61,159 nucleotides of DNA from Gnetum montanum (taxonomy: Eukaryota > Streptophyta > Gnetopsida > Gnetales > Gnetaceae), in NCBI GenBank assembly GCA_015680685.1, contig MNCI01023899.1, positions 15,502-76,660 of the forward strand, written 5' to 3'. Numbering within the stretch: the first letter of the stretch is position 1; the number at the start of each line of letters is the position of its first letter. Positions 11,930 to 24,430 of the stretch are shown here, piece by piece. The notes under the pieces are model-generated. The model was not told the DNA's origin and did no database searches. It worked only from the letters and a program-made list of their open reading frames with translations. The position numbers were made by a program, and so were the translations under genes.

Positions 11930-12460
11930 ATAGAGGTGATTGAACCCCAAACTAAAGTAGATCTTCAAGGAAGAAAATGAGCAAATCCTCAAGGCAGGGT
12001 TTATTTATCCCATTGTGGATAGTGAGTGGGTTAGCCCACTCGTAATTATGCCAAAGAAATATGGCAAGTGGAAGGTTTGCATTGATTTCAAGAAATTGAA
12101 TATGGCAACATTCAAGGACCATTTTTGGTTGTCATTTGTTGATCAGGTGCTCGACACAATATCTAGGCATTGCTACTACAACTTTCTAGATGGTTATAGT
12201 GGCTATAACTAGATTCAAATTGCACCAGAAGACCAAGAAAAAAAAACATTCACAAGTCCCTAGGGAACTTTTGCATATTGTAAGATGCCATTTGGTCTAT
12301 GCAATGCTCCTACTACATTCCAACACCTGGTTCTAAGAATTTTTCAATAGTAGATTAGTAGTGGTGTGGAAGTCTTCATGGATGTCTTCTTTACCTATGG
12401 AGCTACATTTGAGCAAGTCCTAGACTACCTTGAGAAAGTGCTGAAACATTGTGTTGAAAC
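11930..12460 (+). pseudogene. Athila-like reverse transcriptase (element A)
   Basis: The RT core is clear: GFIYPIVDSEWVSPLVIM, then KVCIDFKKLN, YYNFLDGYSGYN (catalytic Asp kept), GTFAYCKMPFGLCNAP, and FMDV at about 12377. The wording IYPI-DSEWVSP and MPFGLCNAPTTFQ is typical of the Athila lineage. The catalytic F/Y-x-D-D box is FMDV, so the second Asp is lost. Two in-frame stops and a frameshift near 12460 (moving to the frame of the RNase H) add to the decay. Confidence 0.8.
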
Positions 12461-12466
12461 CAACTT

Positions 12467-13245
12467 GTGGCTCAATTTGCAGAAGAGTCACCTCATGATC
12501 CAAAAGGGCATTGTATTGGGCATAGAGTATTACATGCAGGAATTAAGGTGGACCTAAAGAAAATAAGGGTCATCCAAGGAATAACCCACCAACCCAAAAC
12601 TGTTAAAGATGTTCAATCATTCCTTGGATATACTAGCTACTACCAACGATTCATAGAGAATTTCTCTAAGATTGCAAAACCATTGGTTAAGCTAATAAAG
12701 AAAGATGCTTCTTTTTTCTGGATTGTAGAATGTGAGAAAGCATTCTCGCAACTGAAAGAAAAGCTTGTAGAAACTCCAATCCTACAAGTGCTTGATTGGT
12801 CTAGACCATTTCATATCATGATGGATGCATCAAATTATGCTTTGGGAGTAATGTTGATGCTGTTAGATGATAAGAAAATTCCATACTACATCTTCTGCGC
12901 TAGCTAAAGTATTTTGAGTGCACAACTAAACTACACCAACATAGAAAAAGAATTAATGGTAGTGGTGTTTGCTATAGAGAAGTTTAGGCATTATGTGCTT
13001 GGATACAAGGTGTTTGTGCACACAGACCATAGTGCCATCCACTTCCTGATGAACAAGCCAATGGTGGGTCCCTGTGTCATGTGGTGGTTGGTGATCTTAC
13101 AGGAATTCGATCTCATGATGGTAGATCAAAAGGGCACTAAGAATGTGATTACTGGTTACTTGTCTCAGTTACAATGGGATGACAAAGAGGAAAAAAGTCC
13201 ATATCTGATACATTTCTTGATGAACTCCTCTTTGTTGGGGCTATA
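12467..13245 (+). pseudogene. RT connection and RNase H (element A)
   Basis: The frame begins in the RT thumb (VKDVQSFLGYTSYYQRFIEN, 12600) and passes through the connection (FHIMMDASNYALGVML, 12810) into RNase H. One stop at 12904 interrupts it. The RNase H signature continues as YTNIEKELMVVVFAIEKFR and HTDHSAIHFLMNKP (13018). The three acidic catalytic positions (D in MMDAS, E in EKEL, D in TDHSA) remain. This is among the better preserved parts of the element. It would degrade the RNA strand during reverse transcription. Confidence 0.8.
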
Positions 13246-13269
13246 ATCAAATAGATGTCTAATGAGCCA

Positions 13270-14480
13270 AAATGGTATGATAACATTCTCACCTATCTTC
13301 TCACTTAGGAGATGCCACAAGGGTTGGACTACCAAAATAAATAGTAGTTTCTTCACTAGGTAAAGCACTTCATAGAGATCAAGGGATACCTTTACAAGGT
13401 GTGTGTCGATGGCCTAGTTTGTTGGTATGTCCCTAATGTTGATTAACTACACATTCTCCAAGATGCTCATGAAGGTCCTTGCAAAGGACACTATGCTAGG
13501 AGACACATGGCCATTAAAACCTTGATGGTAGGGTACTATTGGCCAACATTCTTCAGGGATGCTCATCATTGCATCTTCTCTTGTGAATGATGCTAATGAG
13601 ATGGTGTAATGACTACGAATTCAACCACTAGAACCATTCAACATCTAGGGCATTGATTTCATGGGTTCCATCACACCCATGTTAAATGAAAAGGTGTACA
13701 TCATAGTCATTGTTGACTATTGTACAAAATGGGTAGAAGCAGTAGTCGTTATTGACTATACATCTTCTACTATTACTCAATTTGTACAATAGAATGTTAT
13801 AAATAGGTTTGGTGTGCCACATGCATCAATTTCTGACAATGGAACTCACTTTATAGGTACTACATTTTTGGAGCTCATGCAATGCTTGAGGGTTGAACAT
13901 AAACTTATAACACCTTACCATCCCCAAGCTAATGGTCAACCTGAGGTTACCAATAGGGAAATCATAAGGATACTAATAGTAGCTGTTAGCAAGTATAGGA
14001 AGGACTAGAATAGAAAACGTAATGATGCCCTTTAGGCCTATTGCTCAACATGGAAACTTCCTATAGGATATTTTCTCTATGAGCTTGTGTATGGAAAATT
14101 ACCAATGCTTCCAATCCAATTCAAACTTCGTACACTTTCAACTACTTGTGACCTTGACCTTGACTTAAGTCTAGCCCAAAAAGAAAGACTAATGAATCTC
14201 AACCTACTAGATGAAAATCAATTAGTAGCCTTATCATCTAAAGAGATGCACAAGGCTTATAACAAAAGGCATCATGACCTAAAAATTATAAAAGTCAAAT
14301 TTCAACCAAGAGATAAGGTTCTCTACTAGAATCCAACACAGGTAACTTAACGAATTAAGTTTCAAACATTGTGAGAAGGACCTTACATTATTTAGGAGAC
14401 TTTTTCTTTTGGGTCCATGATGATTTATAAACTTGAGAGCTAAAACAAGAAACAACTAGTCAACATCCAACAAATTAAAC
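13270..14480 (+). pseudogene. Athila-like integrase (element A)
   Basis: Integrase follows RNase H as in Ty3/gypsy elements. The zinc domain shows HEGPCKGH (13470) and the YWPTFFRDAHH block, with the following Cys pair damaged. The catalytic core shows GIDFMG (13648), ISDNGTHF (13831), and HPQANGQPEVTNRE (13920), giving the D, D and E positions. A C-terminal region follows (LSSKEMHKAYNKRHHD, 14240) and ends in a GPYIIQETF block near 14380. Scattered stops break it into four to five open pieces. Confidence 0.8.
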
Positions 14481-16229
14481 CTTTCCATGAGCATACACCA
14501 ACCAACACAATAAGCAACTCATCAGACAGATAACCACACTCCATATTTTGGATCTCCTCCTTTCAAGTTAGTCATGGGAAAGATGGTCACTCATGCTAAT
14601 CATACAAAGTGGCTCTTCAGTTTTTCAACTTTTTATTTTACACATTTTTTGTTTTACAACTTTTTGTTTTCATGTTATTAATCTTCTCTAATTTTTATTT
14701 TACACCATCATGAGTATGTTTGCTATTTCTTGAATATTTTACACTTTATTTTATATTTTTTTTGTTTTATTTGGTGTGATTTTCTAAATTTTTGTTAATA
14801 AGTGCTAGGTACATTGGTAATGCATTACTTGATGGTGATATGTATTATTTTTATTTGATTGTTGATGTCTAGTTTTTGGCTTTGAATTTCATTACGAATA
14901 ATTAGGACATGGTTTCTTTTCATGCAACAAGTAGTGAGTCCACAACATCCACCCATCCACACACTCTATGGTTTTCCTTGTTTTAGAAACATGCAGTCCT
15001 TTTTTCATTAATAAAACTTTAATAAATTTGTGACTTTGGTAGTTTTCAGAATTGGGAAGGATTCAAAGGTTTGAATAGGATGTGGCTTCAAGGGGATTCA
15101 ATATTCTTTGTGCCTTTCTATATGCTTGGGTGCATGTGTGTTTTCATGAATTTCATATTGTTCCATGCTAATCAATAAAAGAAATTTGAATAAGTCCTTG
15201 TATGGTGTGGTTCTCATTAGAAAAAAAAATGATGCGAATTCAAAGCACATCTCTTAGAAAAAATAAATTCATATGTCCTTGCATGATGTGGTTCTCACCA
15301 AAAAAGGAAAAGAAAATAAGTTGAGGATTCAAAGCACACCCCTTGGGCAAAATAAATGTATGTGTCTTTGCATGGTGTGGTTCCCATTTCAAAAACAAAA
15401 AAGAATTAATGGGAATTCAAAGCATATCCCTTAGATAGAATAAATGGGCTACAAGAACTGATTATGGAACTAGTCCCCTCTAACTAAGGCTGTTCCTTGC
15501 TACTTCTTCTCTAATTTGGAATGGTGGTTGTTTTATGGGAGCACTCTTATGTCTCAAGGGATAGATTGGTCTTAGAATGTTGATGCAAAGTCACTGAATG
15601 TGGGTAGTTTTGGTCTAGACTAAAGATATATTTTATCAATTTATTTAACCACAAAATCCATAAGCAAATTCATGTGGCCATAATTAGGAACTCCATTTCA
15701 CTCTCATCCATCTATGCTTTCCATAGCTCACCTCACTACTAGTTTCATGTTCTAGTTTGATGTGGTTTGATATTGAGTGTAAACAAGTTCAATTGCAAGT
15801 CTAAAAGACTAATAATGATTCAAAGGTCATTAAAACATACAAAAAGCTTATTTGGTGAAAAAAAAGGAAACTTAGTAGGGAGCATCAGACATAACTCCTC
15901 AATATGATTAAGAAGAATCCCAAGGCATTTTGACAGCTTTTTTTTAACCAAAAAGGCTAAAAACTTGCAATTTTAATTTTTCAAAAATTACTAAATTCTT
16001 TGGATTTTATTTAAATATGAACATATTGTTCATATTCATCCCACTTCTCATGTGTATTTTTACATTACTTAGGTGAAGACAAAAATAGGGTTTTCTCAAC
16101 TAGCTTCTAGCAAAGTAATAGATGCTTCAAGCTTGTATGGAGAGCTAATTAAATGTTGAGGAACCATGGTTTGTATAGACGTTTGTAAGCTTTTAAATAA
16201 AAATCTGAAATATAAGATTCTATAAGATT
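14481..16229 (+). other. 3' non-coding part of element A with short tandem repeats
   Basis: No coding frame is recognisable. The stretch is AT-rich and includes an approximate tandem repeat at 15194-15450: three units of 81-89 bp beginning GTCCTTGTATGGTGTGG, GTCCTTGCATGATGTGG and GTCTTTGCATGGTGTGG (15194, 15275, 15364). Tandem repeats between integrase and the 3' LTR are common in Athila and Tat elements. The expected 3' LTR is not visible before the LINE fragment at 16230. Confidence 0.5.
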
Positions 16230-17150
16230 GGTACATTAGTAGAACAATAATGTTGTTCAAAAAAGGTGATAGAAATAGCCTTAAAAATTATAGGTTCATT
16301 ATGATCAACCATTTCATTGCAAAATTATTAGGCAATATAGTTGAGAGAAGACTTAATAGTTGGAAAAATTAAATAATGTTTGTGCAAGTTCATAAACATT
16401 ACTACATAGTGGATCACTTAATTTGATTTAGATATTGTATGGACCAAGCTAAATGATTGTCTAATAAAGATTCTCTTTGCTTGATGATTTTTTCCAAAGC
16501 TTATGTCTCTATTTTTTAATATAAATTGTGGAGGAAGTCAAAGGATATTAATACTCTTGACAAACTTACATTTGTTGTCCAAATGTTATATAGTTTAGTA
16601 CAAATCATGTTGAATAATAACACACAAGAAAAATGTATTCTAAATAGTAATATTAGGTTGAAATAAGGATGTCCACATTGACCCACTTTATTTGGCATCT
16701 TCATTGATAAATTAGAATAATAGATGTCCTTTGTTATATTGGATTATATTAAATTTAGGAGTTTTTCTATGAATATTTTAATGTTTATTGATGATGTAGT
16801 CCTTATAGAAAAAATTAAAGTTTAAATGAAGTATATGCTTTAATTTTTAGATGATTTTTGTATTGTCTCAAGGATGAAAGTCAATATTAACAAAAGAAAA
16901 ATCATGGTGTATGGTATAAGGTCTTTTGTAGATGATTTTTATCTTCTATTAGAAAAATTTGAAATTAAATCCTCATATAAGTATTCAGACATCTCATTTT
17001 GAAATGGACATTCTTGACAAGATTGTAATGATTACAGTGTCTCAAATAGTTGGCATGCTTTATATTCAGTTCATAGTAAATGTCTATAGGAACAGATTTT
17101 GCCATGGGATGTTTGTATGCAAAGTTAGCATGAATAACATAGAACAAAAC
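16230..17150 (+). pseudogene. LINE (non-LTR) reverse transcriptase fragment
   Basis: The piece shows the order expected of a non-LTR RT: TIMLFKKGDRNSLKNYRFI (16245), a damaged F-S-K-A-(F/Y) box (MIFSKAYVSIF, 16480), GCPH-PTLFGIFIDKLE (16670; the family motif is G-C-P-L-S-P-T-L-F), FIDDVV (16792, the catalytic F/Y-x-D-D box, intact), and VNINKRKIMVYG (16880). Many stops occur. No endonuclease domain is visible, so it is 5' truncated as LINE copies often are. An A-rich stretch at 17145-17185 may be its 3' tail; it abuts the broken 3' end of gene copy N1. Confidence 0.7.
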
Positions 17151-18742
17151 ATAGCAAAAAAAATAGCTTAAAAGAGGAAAGAAAACATAGTTGAAGACTG
17201 TCTATGACTGCTTGGTCGAAGCATGGGATCTTGAAGATAATCTTTTACCTGGAGGGTGGCTCTACTATTGGTGGTGCTTCATCTGCAAGCCTTTTCAAGT
17301 TAGCCCTAGCTACTTCGGTGGCTTCAGCATGTAACCATTGGGTCTTCTTGATGTTTTTTTGGAAATGTAAGAGGTGCCTCCCTCATGCTATTAAGAAATT
17401 TGCATCGACTAACATGAAGGTTCTTGGTGGTCATGGATAGTAAGTTTCCCATAACCTCTAGTGGGTTTTGAGCCCTTATGGTTGGGTAAAGATGCTTTAC
17501 CCAAGGATTGGAGGATTGTTGTGCATCTTGGTGCACCCATGATCCACCTCACTTCACTAGCAAAAATTCTACAAGCCTCTTCAAATACCCTACAAAAAAT
17601 GTATGGTGAATTTGTACTATCATGGAAGAGTCTATGTGAATTTTTAGGATTTCCTCTTTGAGGTTCACAGCTAAGGAAACAACCCAGTTAAAATGAGTTT
17701 CTTTTGTAAGAACTTTCTTGAAGGTTCATCCATGTGGAACACCAATCACCTTATTTTGTGATAATAATTTAGGGAACACTAGAGATCTAAACAAGGGATA
17801 AGATCCCTTTACATTTGGGTTTGTAACACTACTACAAGAAAGATTGGAATGGCCCTTGGTTGCACCAAGCCATTCTTCAACTTCTGCATGGTGGCTAACC
17901 TCTTTCATTGGCTTGGTGGAAACTGTTATCTCATTAGAGGGAACACCAAATAAGTTATGGAAGGTGGTAACACTAATGGAAATAGCAATAGATTAGCCTC
18001 GTATAGTGGTGCATAACACATTAGCCCTTTCATCAATAGAGTCGATGATGTTCAACATCTCTACAGAAGGGATGATAGGATTTGGTGCCATAAAGATCTC
18101 AAGCAAACATGCATGAGCAATGTTTGCTTGAATTTTTTTTCAAATGCATTGTCCCTTAACCACTCATGTGTTGGTTCCACCTCACTAAAATTTTGGATGA
18201 GATTTTCTACAGAACATCCAGTGAGGGGCATAATAACTTCTATAGGAGTGGAAGGCCCTATAAGCAAAAGAAAAGTGTTTGGCATCAATACAACCATGTT
18301 TTGGCCATAAGAAACTTAAAGCATAAATAACCATAAAATCTTTAACATAACAATGCACTTGATTTCTTACTCTTCTTCTTCTTACTTGCAGAAGCTCGTG
18401 TGGGGCTTCTAGTAGCAATACCCATATCTTTGATATCCTTAAGGGCTATCCACTAGCTATGTTCTATTCTGGTATCCACACACCTCTTGTAAATAGGGTT
18501 AAATTTAGTAGGATATTCATCAAACTCCCCTCTTAGCCATTGGAAAATAACATATATAATCTTGGGGCCCTTGGTGAATTCATTTAATGCAATATGGGCT
18601 ACCACTAAGGTTTGATCATTGTTGATCAAAGCTTGATCATTGACCCTATAACTATAAGATACATGTGAAACCAACAAGTTAGAAAAGAGAGACTAAACTA
18701 GATAAAACCAAAATGTTAAAACATATAATAGTCATGCTTACC

Positions 18743-19165
18743 CTTATAATCAGTAAAAAATTCCTAGAGGATTCTAGAATAAAAGGTGAACTCTTTGTGC
18801 CATCATCAAAGTATTATTCATGTTGTATCATACATACTCTAGCATGGTCCAAATATTTGAAAGGTACTGTGGACTGATGAAATCCACCAATTGTCCTACT
18901 ACTCATGTCTTTGGCCCATTGGTTATAAATTGGGAAATTAGGCATGCATATCCATGTAGCAAAGTCTCCACGATGACTATGGCCACCTCCTTAGACAAGT
19001 GTGACCACATCAACACACTAAAGAATTGAAAAAGATAGGAAGGAAATCCATTACCCCTAGGTATAACCATGCTAATATCTTCTCCAATGCCATGTTAAGA
19101 GGAGGGGTATGATCTATAGGTTAATCAAGGTAGTAGAGAATTCCAAGGAGGGGTGAAATTAGCCT
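18743..19165 (-). pseudogene. N1 exon 2: NIF/FCP1-like domain
   Basis: With one frameshift the exon reads GILYYLD near 19110, then SVLMWSHLSKEVAIVIVETL (about 19000) and IWTMLEY...YNMNNTLMM (18850-18790). These align with N2 and N3 and with NIF-domain blocks: the start strand, R-P-G-x-x-E-F-L...W-S, and the late Y-N-x-S-N-T-L-L block. The acidic residue of the first block and the D-D after N-T-L are not kept. The exon ends at a GGTAAGC donor. Confidence 0.5.
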
Positions 19166-20491
19166 CCATAATAGGCTCTAAGGTGTTGGTTCAAATTCGC
19201 TTAAGAAAATTCACAATAAATAAATATATTATTACAACCTTTCATAGATTTGATATCATAGAAAAATTAGTATAACTAAAATATCAACACAAAAATTATG
19301 CCTTAGCTCAAAACATGCATTCATTTAGCATCAAAACATAGAAAAGTGGCAATAATAGAAATAAATAAAACATTTACTAAAAATATTAAAAGGCTATTTT
19401 CTTTAAAAAACATTAAAACAATTTATAACATAATTTATAAAAGAAAATCCCTAGGATCATGAAGGTTTATAATTCCAACTATGACAACCACATCCATCCT
19501 CAAAGGGGTAAAGTGCTACAACCAAATTTAGACCAATTAACACAACCTTGCTATAAAATTCATAAAAAAATCATCTTAGCTTCAATTTTAGTGATTCCAC
19601 AATGAAAGGAATATTGAAATCATGAGCTTTCAATTAATGACCATTGTAATCAAAAACATGTAACCATGGTTCCACAAAACATAGCTAAAAATAGCAAAAC
19701 CATAGCCATCACCATCAATCCCTATTTATGCAAGCTTAGAAAAAGATTCACCAAAAATTCATCTCAGCTCCAAACAAAGTGATTCCACCACTATTTGAAA
19801 TCTTGAATTAAGCCCTATGTGTCTCTACTTAATATAAATTTAGAAATTTAGCCATGTTTTCAGAAAAATTCATTAATATTCATGAAAATCTGAAAAATAG
19901 TACAAAACGTAATTGCACAACCAAATTGAAATAGCCCTAACTTGATCAATATAACTCCAAATCAAGCAAGGCCATAGCCATTACAAAGCTTAAATACAAA
20001 AATAAAAATCAGAAACATTAAATGTTGCAAAACTTAAGCCATTTTTCTGATAAAAAACACACAACATAACTTGCTTTTTATACCAAGAAACACATAAAAA
20101 AAAACACAAATGTAACCATAGATTAGGACCAAAATAGCCAAACCAACATTAGCCCATCATAAAATGCACCAAAATAAGGGGGTAGGATGCCATTAGAATT
20201 TTATTTTAATGAGTCCTTGGCCATAGATCTACGAAAAATGGCCTCAACATGAGATTTTTAGAAAAAGCATTTGAAAAAGCAAGCCTAATTTCAAAAATCT
20301 TATTTACCAAGGTGAAAATAATAAAATAACCCTAGATATACATGAAAATACCCAAAACATAGCATGGCATTTCACTGAAATTTAATTTTATTGACTCCTT
20401 TTGACTAGATATGAAAAAAATAGCCTAATACTACATATAAAAACACCATAAATGGCCAGAACATTATGAAAAAAGGAAAAAAATGACCTAC
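19166..20491 (-). other. Intron 1 of N1
   Basis: AT-rich sequence between the exon 1 donor and the exon 2 acceptor (CACCTTAG). I see no coding similarity in it on either strand. Confidence 0.45.
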
Positions 20492-20614
20492 CTTGGAATT
20501 GATGAAGAAGTCCCTTGGGTGGACATTGGGAAAGGTGGAGATGCTTTTGGCAACCTCATTTGATGCTTGGATGTGTGGATTTTTACTACCTTTCTTCATC
20601 ATGATTATCATCAT
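20492..20614 (-). pseudogene. N1 exon 1
   Basis: An open 41-codon exon starts with ATG at 20614 (MMIIMMKKGSKNP...), ends FFINSK, and is followed by a good donor (AAG|GTAGGT, intron starting at 20491). Its MMK-(K/R)...SKNP opening is shared with the three exon copies of N3. A TATA-like ATTATATCAA lies about 135-145 bp upstream on the minus strand (20757-20748). Intron 1 runs to about 19165 and holds no other coding signal. Confidence 0.55.
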
Positions 20615-21719
20615 TAGAGGAAGGCTTGAGGTCTAAAGGAGGTAAATTTTCAACGCTTGCCAAGAGAAGTGATGAAGAGCTTCAACGCAGAGTTTTCACA
20701 AGATCAACTACAACAATGGATGCCAAGGCTCTCTGTCACTGTGTTGGTTGATATAATGGTGGTTTGTAATGATTTTGTACAAGTTTTGGTATTAAAAATC
20801 CATTAAACCTAATATTTCCACTCCAAACCCTTACTTGCTAATTTTTTGTATGGAAACTGCACATACACTAACGTCTAAGGGGAGAGAAAAGTATTGTCCA
20901 CAATGGAAGGAGGGGGAAATATGAATTACCTTTGTTTTTTCTTAATTTTTTGATTTTAAAATTATTAAACCATGGGTCCCATATTTCACCCTCACACATG
21001 AGATTTTTTGATTACAAACTACCTTAACGCTAAAGTTTTGACCCATTTAACACATAAAACCATATCCAAGACTTAACCCCCATGCATCCACACAGGAGAT
21101 ACTATACCTAATGTGGATGCATACCTTCCACCTCTCAAAACCATGAAAAACTAACTTCATTGCCACTTTTATCAATTACAACTTGCATCATTCAACCCTA
21201 AGCTCTAAAAGAGGATTAAACCTTTCTAAAATAGTCATCCTAGGTTTCCACACTAGCTTACCCCCTGTAGGAAGGGCTCATCATGGAAAAAAGTGGGGTA
21301 ACCCTCATTCATATCCCCCACTACCCATCACACCTAGATCTGATCCCTAGAAGGGATCCACATAACCAAGAATCTATTCAATCACTTTCGACAACACCTA
21401 AACCTTGGAAAACCTAGTTAAAAGTGTTCAAAACATTTTGATTTGGTGGTTTCACACTAGGGGAACCCTCATTTTTGCTAAGCACCTTGACCTTAGCATG
21501 GATGGATGGGAAGTGATATAAAATTCCAAAAATCAACCACCTAGTTACAATGATTGACCTTTGTACTCTTGTATAGCCTCCAATAGCCTATTTCTTACAT
21601 TAGAACAAGCTAATTTACAACCTTGTATCATATTCCATATTGGTGAATCCTACATTCATGCTCTTCAATGTGGGACCAAAATAGGGGTTTAGGGGCTATA
21701 ACATAAAAATCCTCTTTCC
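20615..21719. other. 5' flank of N1
   Basis: About 1.1 kb between exon 1 and the tandem array. It contains the TATA-like site at 20748-20758 (minus strand) but no recognisable gene. It should hold the N1 promoter if the gene was ever transcribed. Confidence 0.4.
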
Positions 21720-24430
21720 AACTGTTAATATTGGGCAGTGTCCAATAGCATCGGCAACTCCAGGAATGCACATGTATGCCTAAAATTGATTAAATTTTGT
21801 CAAAAATCAGCCCCATGGGATCTTCCACATTGGCTTATCACTTGGAATGAGGGCTTAGTATGGAAACAAGGGGGTAACTTCAAAACCTAATTAAAAAGCC
21901 TTAAAATTGATAAATTTTGATCTTGGGTGATGCCCAGTAGCACTAGTAACCCCAAGAATGCATATGCATGCCCAAAACTAATCAAAATTTGTCAAAAATT
22001 AGTCCCTTCGAATCTTCCATGTTGGATTACCCCCTAGATAGGGGGCTCAACATGGAAACAAGGGGGTAACTTCAAAACCTAATTAAAAAGCCTTAAAATT
22101 GATAAATTTTGATCTTGGGTGATTTCTAGTCACACCAACAACCTTAGGAATGCACATGCATGCCAAACACTAATCAAAACTTGTAAATTTTGAACCCCTT
22201 AGAATCTTCCAAGCTAGCTTACCTTCTTGGAGGGAGGGCTCAACATGAAAAAAAGTAGGTAACTTCAAAACCTAATTAAAAAGCATTAAAATTGACAACT
22301 TTTAATCTTGGATGATGCCCAGTAGCATTGAAAACCCCAAGCATACACATGCATGCTGAAAATTAATCCAAATTTGTGAATTTTCAACCCCTTGGGATCT
22401 TCCACACTAGCTTACCCCCTAGAGAGGGGGCTTAGCATGGAAACAAGTGGGTAACTTCAAAACCCAATTAAAAAGCCTTAAAATGGACAAATTTTTATCT
22501 TGGGTAATGCCCAGTAGCATGGGCAACCTAGAGAATGCACATACATGCCCAAAACTAATAAAAAATTTTCAAACATCAACCCCTTGAAATCTTCTATGAT
22601 GGCTTACCCCCCTGGAGGGGGGCTTAGCATAGAAACAAGGTTGTAACCATAAAAACCTATTAAACAACCTTGCAAATTGTAAAATTTGATCTTGGGTGAT
22701 GCCCAGTAGCACTAGTAACCCCAAGAATGCATATGCATGCCCAAAACTAATCAAAATTTGTTAATTTTCAATCCCTTGGAATCTTCCACACTCGCTTACC
22801 CCTTGGAGGGAAGGCTCAACTTGGAAAAAAGAAGGTAACCTAAAAAACTAATTTAAAAAACTTAAAATTGACAACTTTTAATCTTGGGTGATGCTCAATA
22901 GCACCGAAAACACCAGGAATGCACATGCATGGCAAAAACTAATCAAAATTTGTCAAAAATCAGTCCCTTGGGATCTTCCACATTGGCTTATCTCCTTGGA
23001 GGGGGGGCTCTGCATAAAAACAAGGGGTTAACCTTAAAAACCAACTAAAAACCCTTAAAATTGACAAGTTTTAACCTTGGGTGATGCCCATTAGCACCAA
23101 CAACCCTAGGAATGCACATGCATGCCCAAAATTGATAAAAATTTGTCAATTTTCAACCTCTTGGAATCTTCTACATTGACTTACCCCCCTTGGAGGGGGG
23201 TTTAGCATGGAAATAAGGGGGTAACTCTAAACAATCAATAAAATAACTTGAAAATTAATAACTTTTAATCTTGGGTAATGATCAGTAACATTGACAACCC
23301 TAGGATTGCACATGCATGTCCAAAATTGATCAAAATTTGTCAAAAATCAGCCCTTTGGAATCTTCCATGCTGGCTTACCCTCATGGAGGTGTGGCGGGGG
23401 TGGGGGGTGGGGGTGTGTGGTCTCAACATGGAAATAAGGGGGTAACCTTAAAACCTAATTTAAAAGCCCTAAAATTTACAAGTTTTAACCTTGGGTGATG
23501 TTCAACAACATCAACAACCCCCAAGAATGCACATGGATGCCCAAAACTAATCAAAATTTATCAAAAATTAGCCCCTTGGGATCTTCCATGCTAGCTTACC
23601 TCCTATAGGGGGTGGGGGACTGGGGGTGGTGGGGAGCTCAGCATGAAAACAAAGGGGTAACCTTAAAAACCTATAAAAAAACCTTAAAATTGACAAATTT
23701 TGATCTTGGGTAATGATCAGCAGCATCAACAACCTTAAAAATACACATGCATGTCCAAAACTAATCAAACTTTTTTAATTTTCAACCCGTTTGGATCTTC
23801 CATGCTAGCTTACCCATTGGAAAGGGGGCTCAACATGGAAAAAGGAGGGTAACTTCAAAATTAAAAAACCTTAAAATTAACAACTTTTGATCTTAGGTGA
23901 TGCCCAACAACACTAAAAACCTGAGGAATGCACATGCATGCAAAAAACTAATCAAAATTTATTAATTTCCAACCCCTTGGAATCTTCCACACTAGCTTAC
24001 CCTCCTAGAGGATGGCTCATCGTGGAAACAAGGGGGAAAATTTAAAGACTAATTTAAAAACCTTAAAATTGATAAATTTTAACTTTGAGTAATGTCCAGC
24101 TACACTGACAACCCCAAGAATGCATATACATGTCCAAAAATGATAAAAATTTGTTAATTTCCAACCCCTTGTGATCTTCCATGCTAGCTTACCCCATGGA
24201 GGGGAGGCTTAGCTTATAAACAAGGGGGTAACTTTAAAAAATAATTTAAAAATCCTAAAATTAATAACTTTTGACCTTGGACAATGTCCAGTAGCATTGG
24301 AAACATTAGGAATGCATAAGCTTTCCCAAAATTAAACAAAATCCATAAAAAATTAGCTCCTTTAAACCTTCCATGCTGGCTTACCCCCATAGAGGGGTGG
24401 ATGGTGGTGGTGCTCAACATGAAAACAAGG
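21720..24430. repeat. Tandem array, about 192-bp unit, about 14 copies
   Basis: Units recur every 189-194 bp. The landmark CCTTAAAATTGACAA falls near 21901, 22093, 22286, 22478, 22668, 22862, 23055, 23248, 23466, 23682, 23871, 24061 and 24253. Each unit contains TCTTCCATGCTAGCTTACCC, a hairpin-like CCCCCTTGGAGGGGG, ATGCACATGCATGCC and CAAGGGGGTAAC. Two units are 24-26 bp longer through G/T-rich insertions (23388-23420, 23610-23640). The array lies upstream of N1 and is related to the array at 58560-60060 upstream of N3. Confidence 0.9.

Larger units (their letters stand above)
17195..20614 (-). pseudogene. Antisense NIF-like gene, copy N1 (3'-truncated)
   Basis: This is one of three related multi-exon genes. 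Reading the minus strand: exon 1 (20614-20492), a long intron, exon 2 with the NIF-like domain (about 19165-18743), exon 3 (18651-about 18360; YRVNDQALINNDQ, EYPTKFNPIYKRC, Lys-rich tail KKKKSKK), exon 4 (from 18257; NFSEVEPTHEWL and VEEWLGATKGHS), then a region near 17190-17660 (ATEVARANLKRL). Introns after exon 2 (GGTAAGC donor, TCTTATAG acceptor) and before exon 4 (GCTTATAG) fall where N2 and N3 have them. The C-terminal exons present in N2 and N3 are missing; the LINE fragment lies where they would be. Several stops are present. Function is unknown; the Lys-rich tail could be a nuclear signal. Confidence 0.55.

Noticed and set aside
21720-24430. CRISPR-like array of direct repeats
   Set aside because: The 192-bp units are contiguous and diverged, with no short constant repeat separated by unique spacers, in a plant repeat context.
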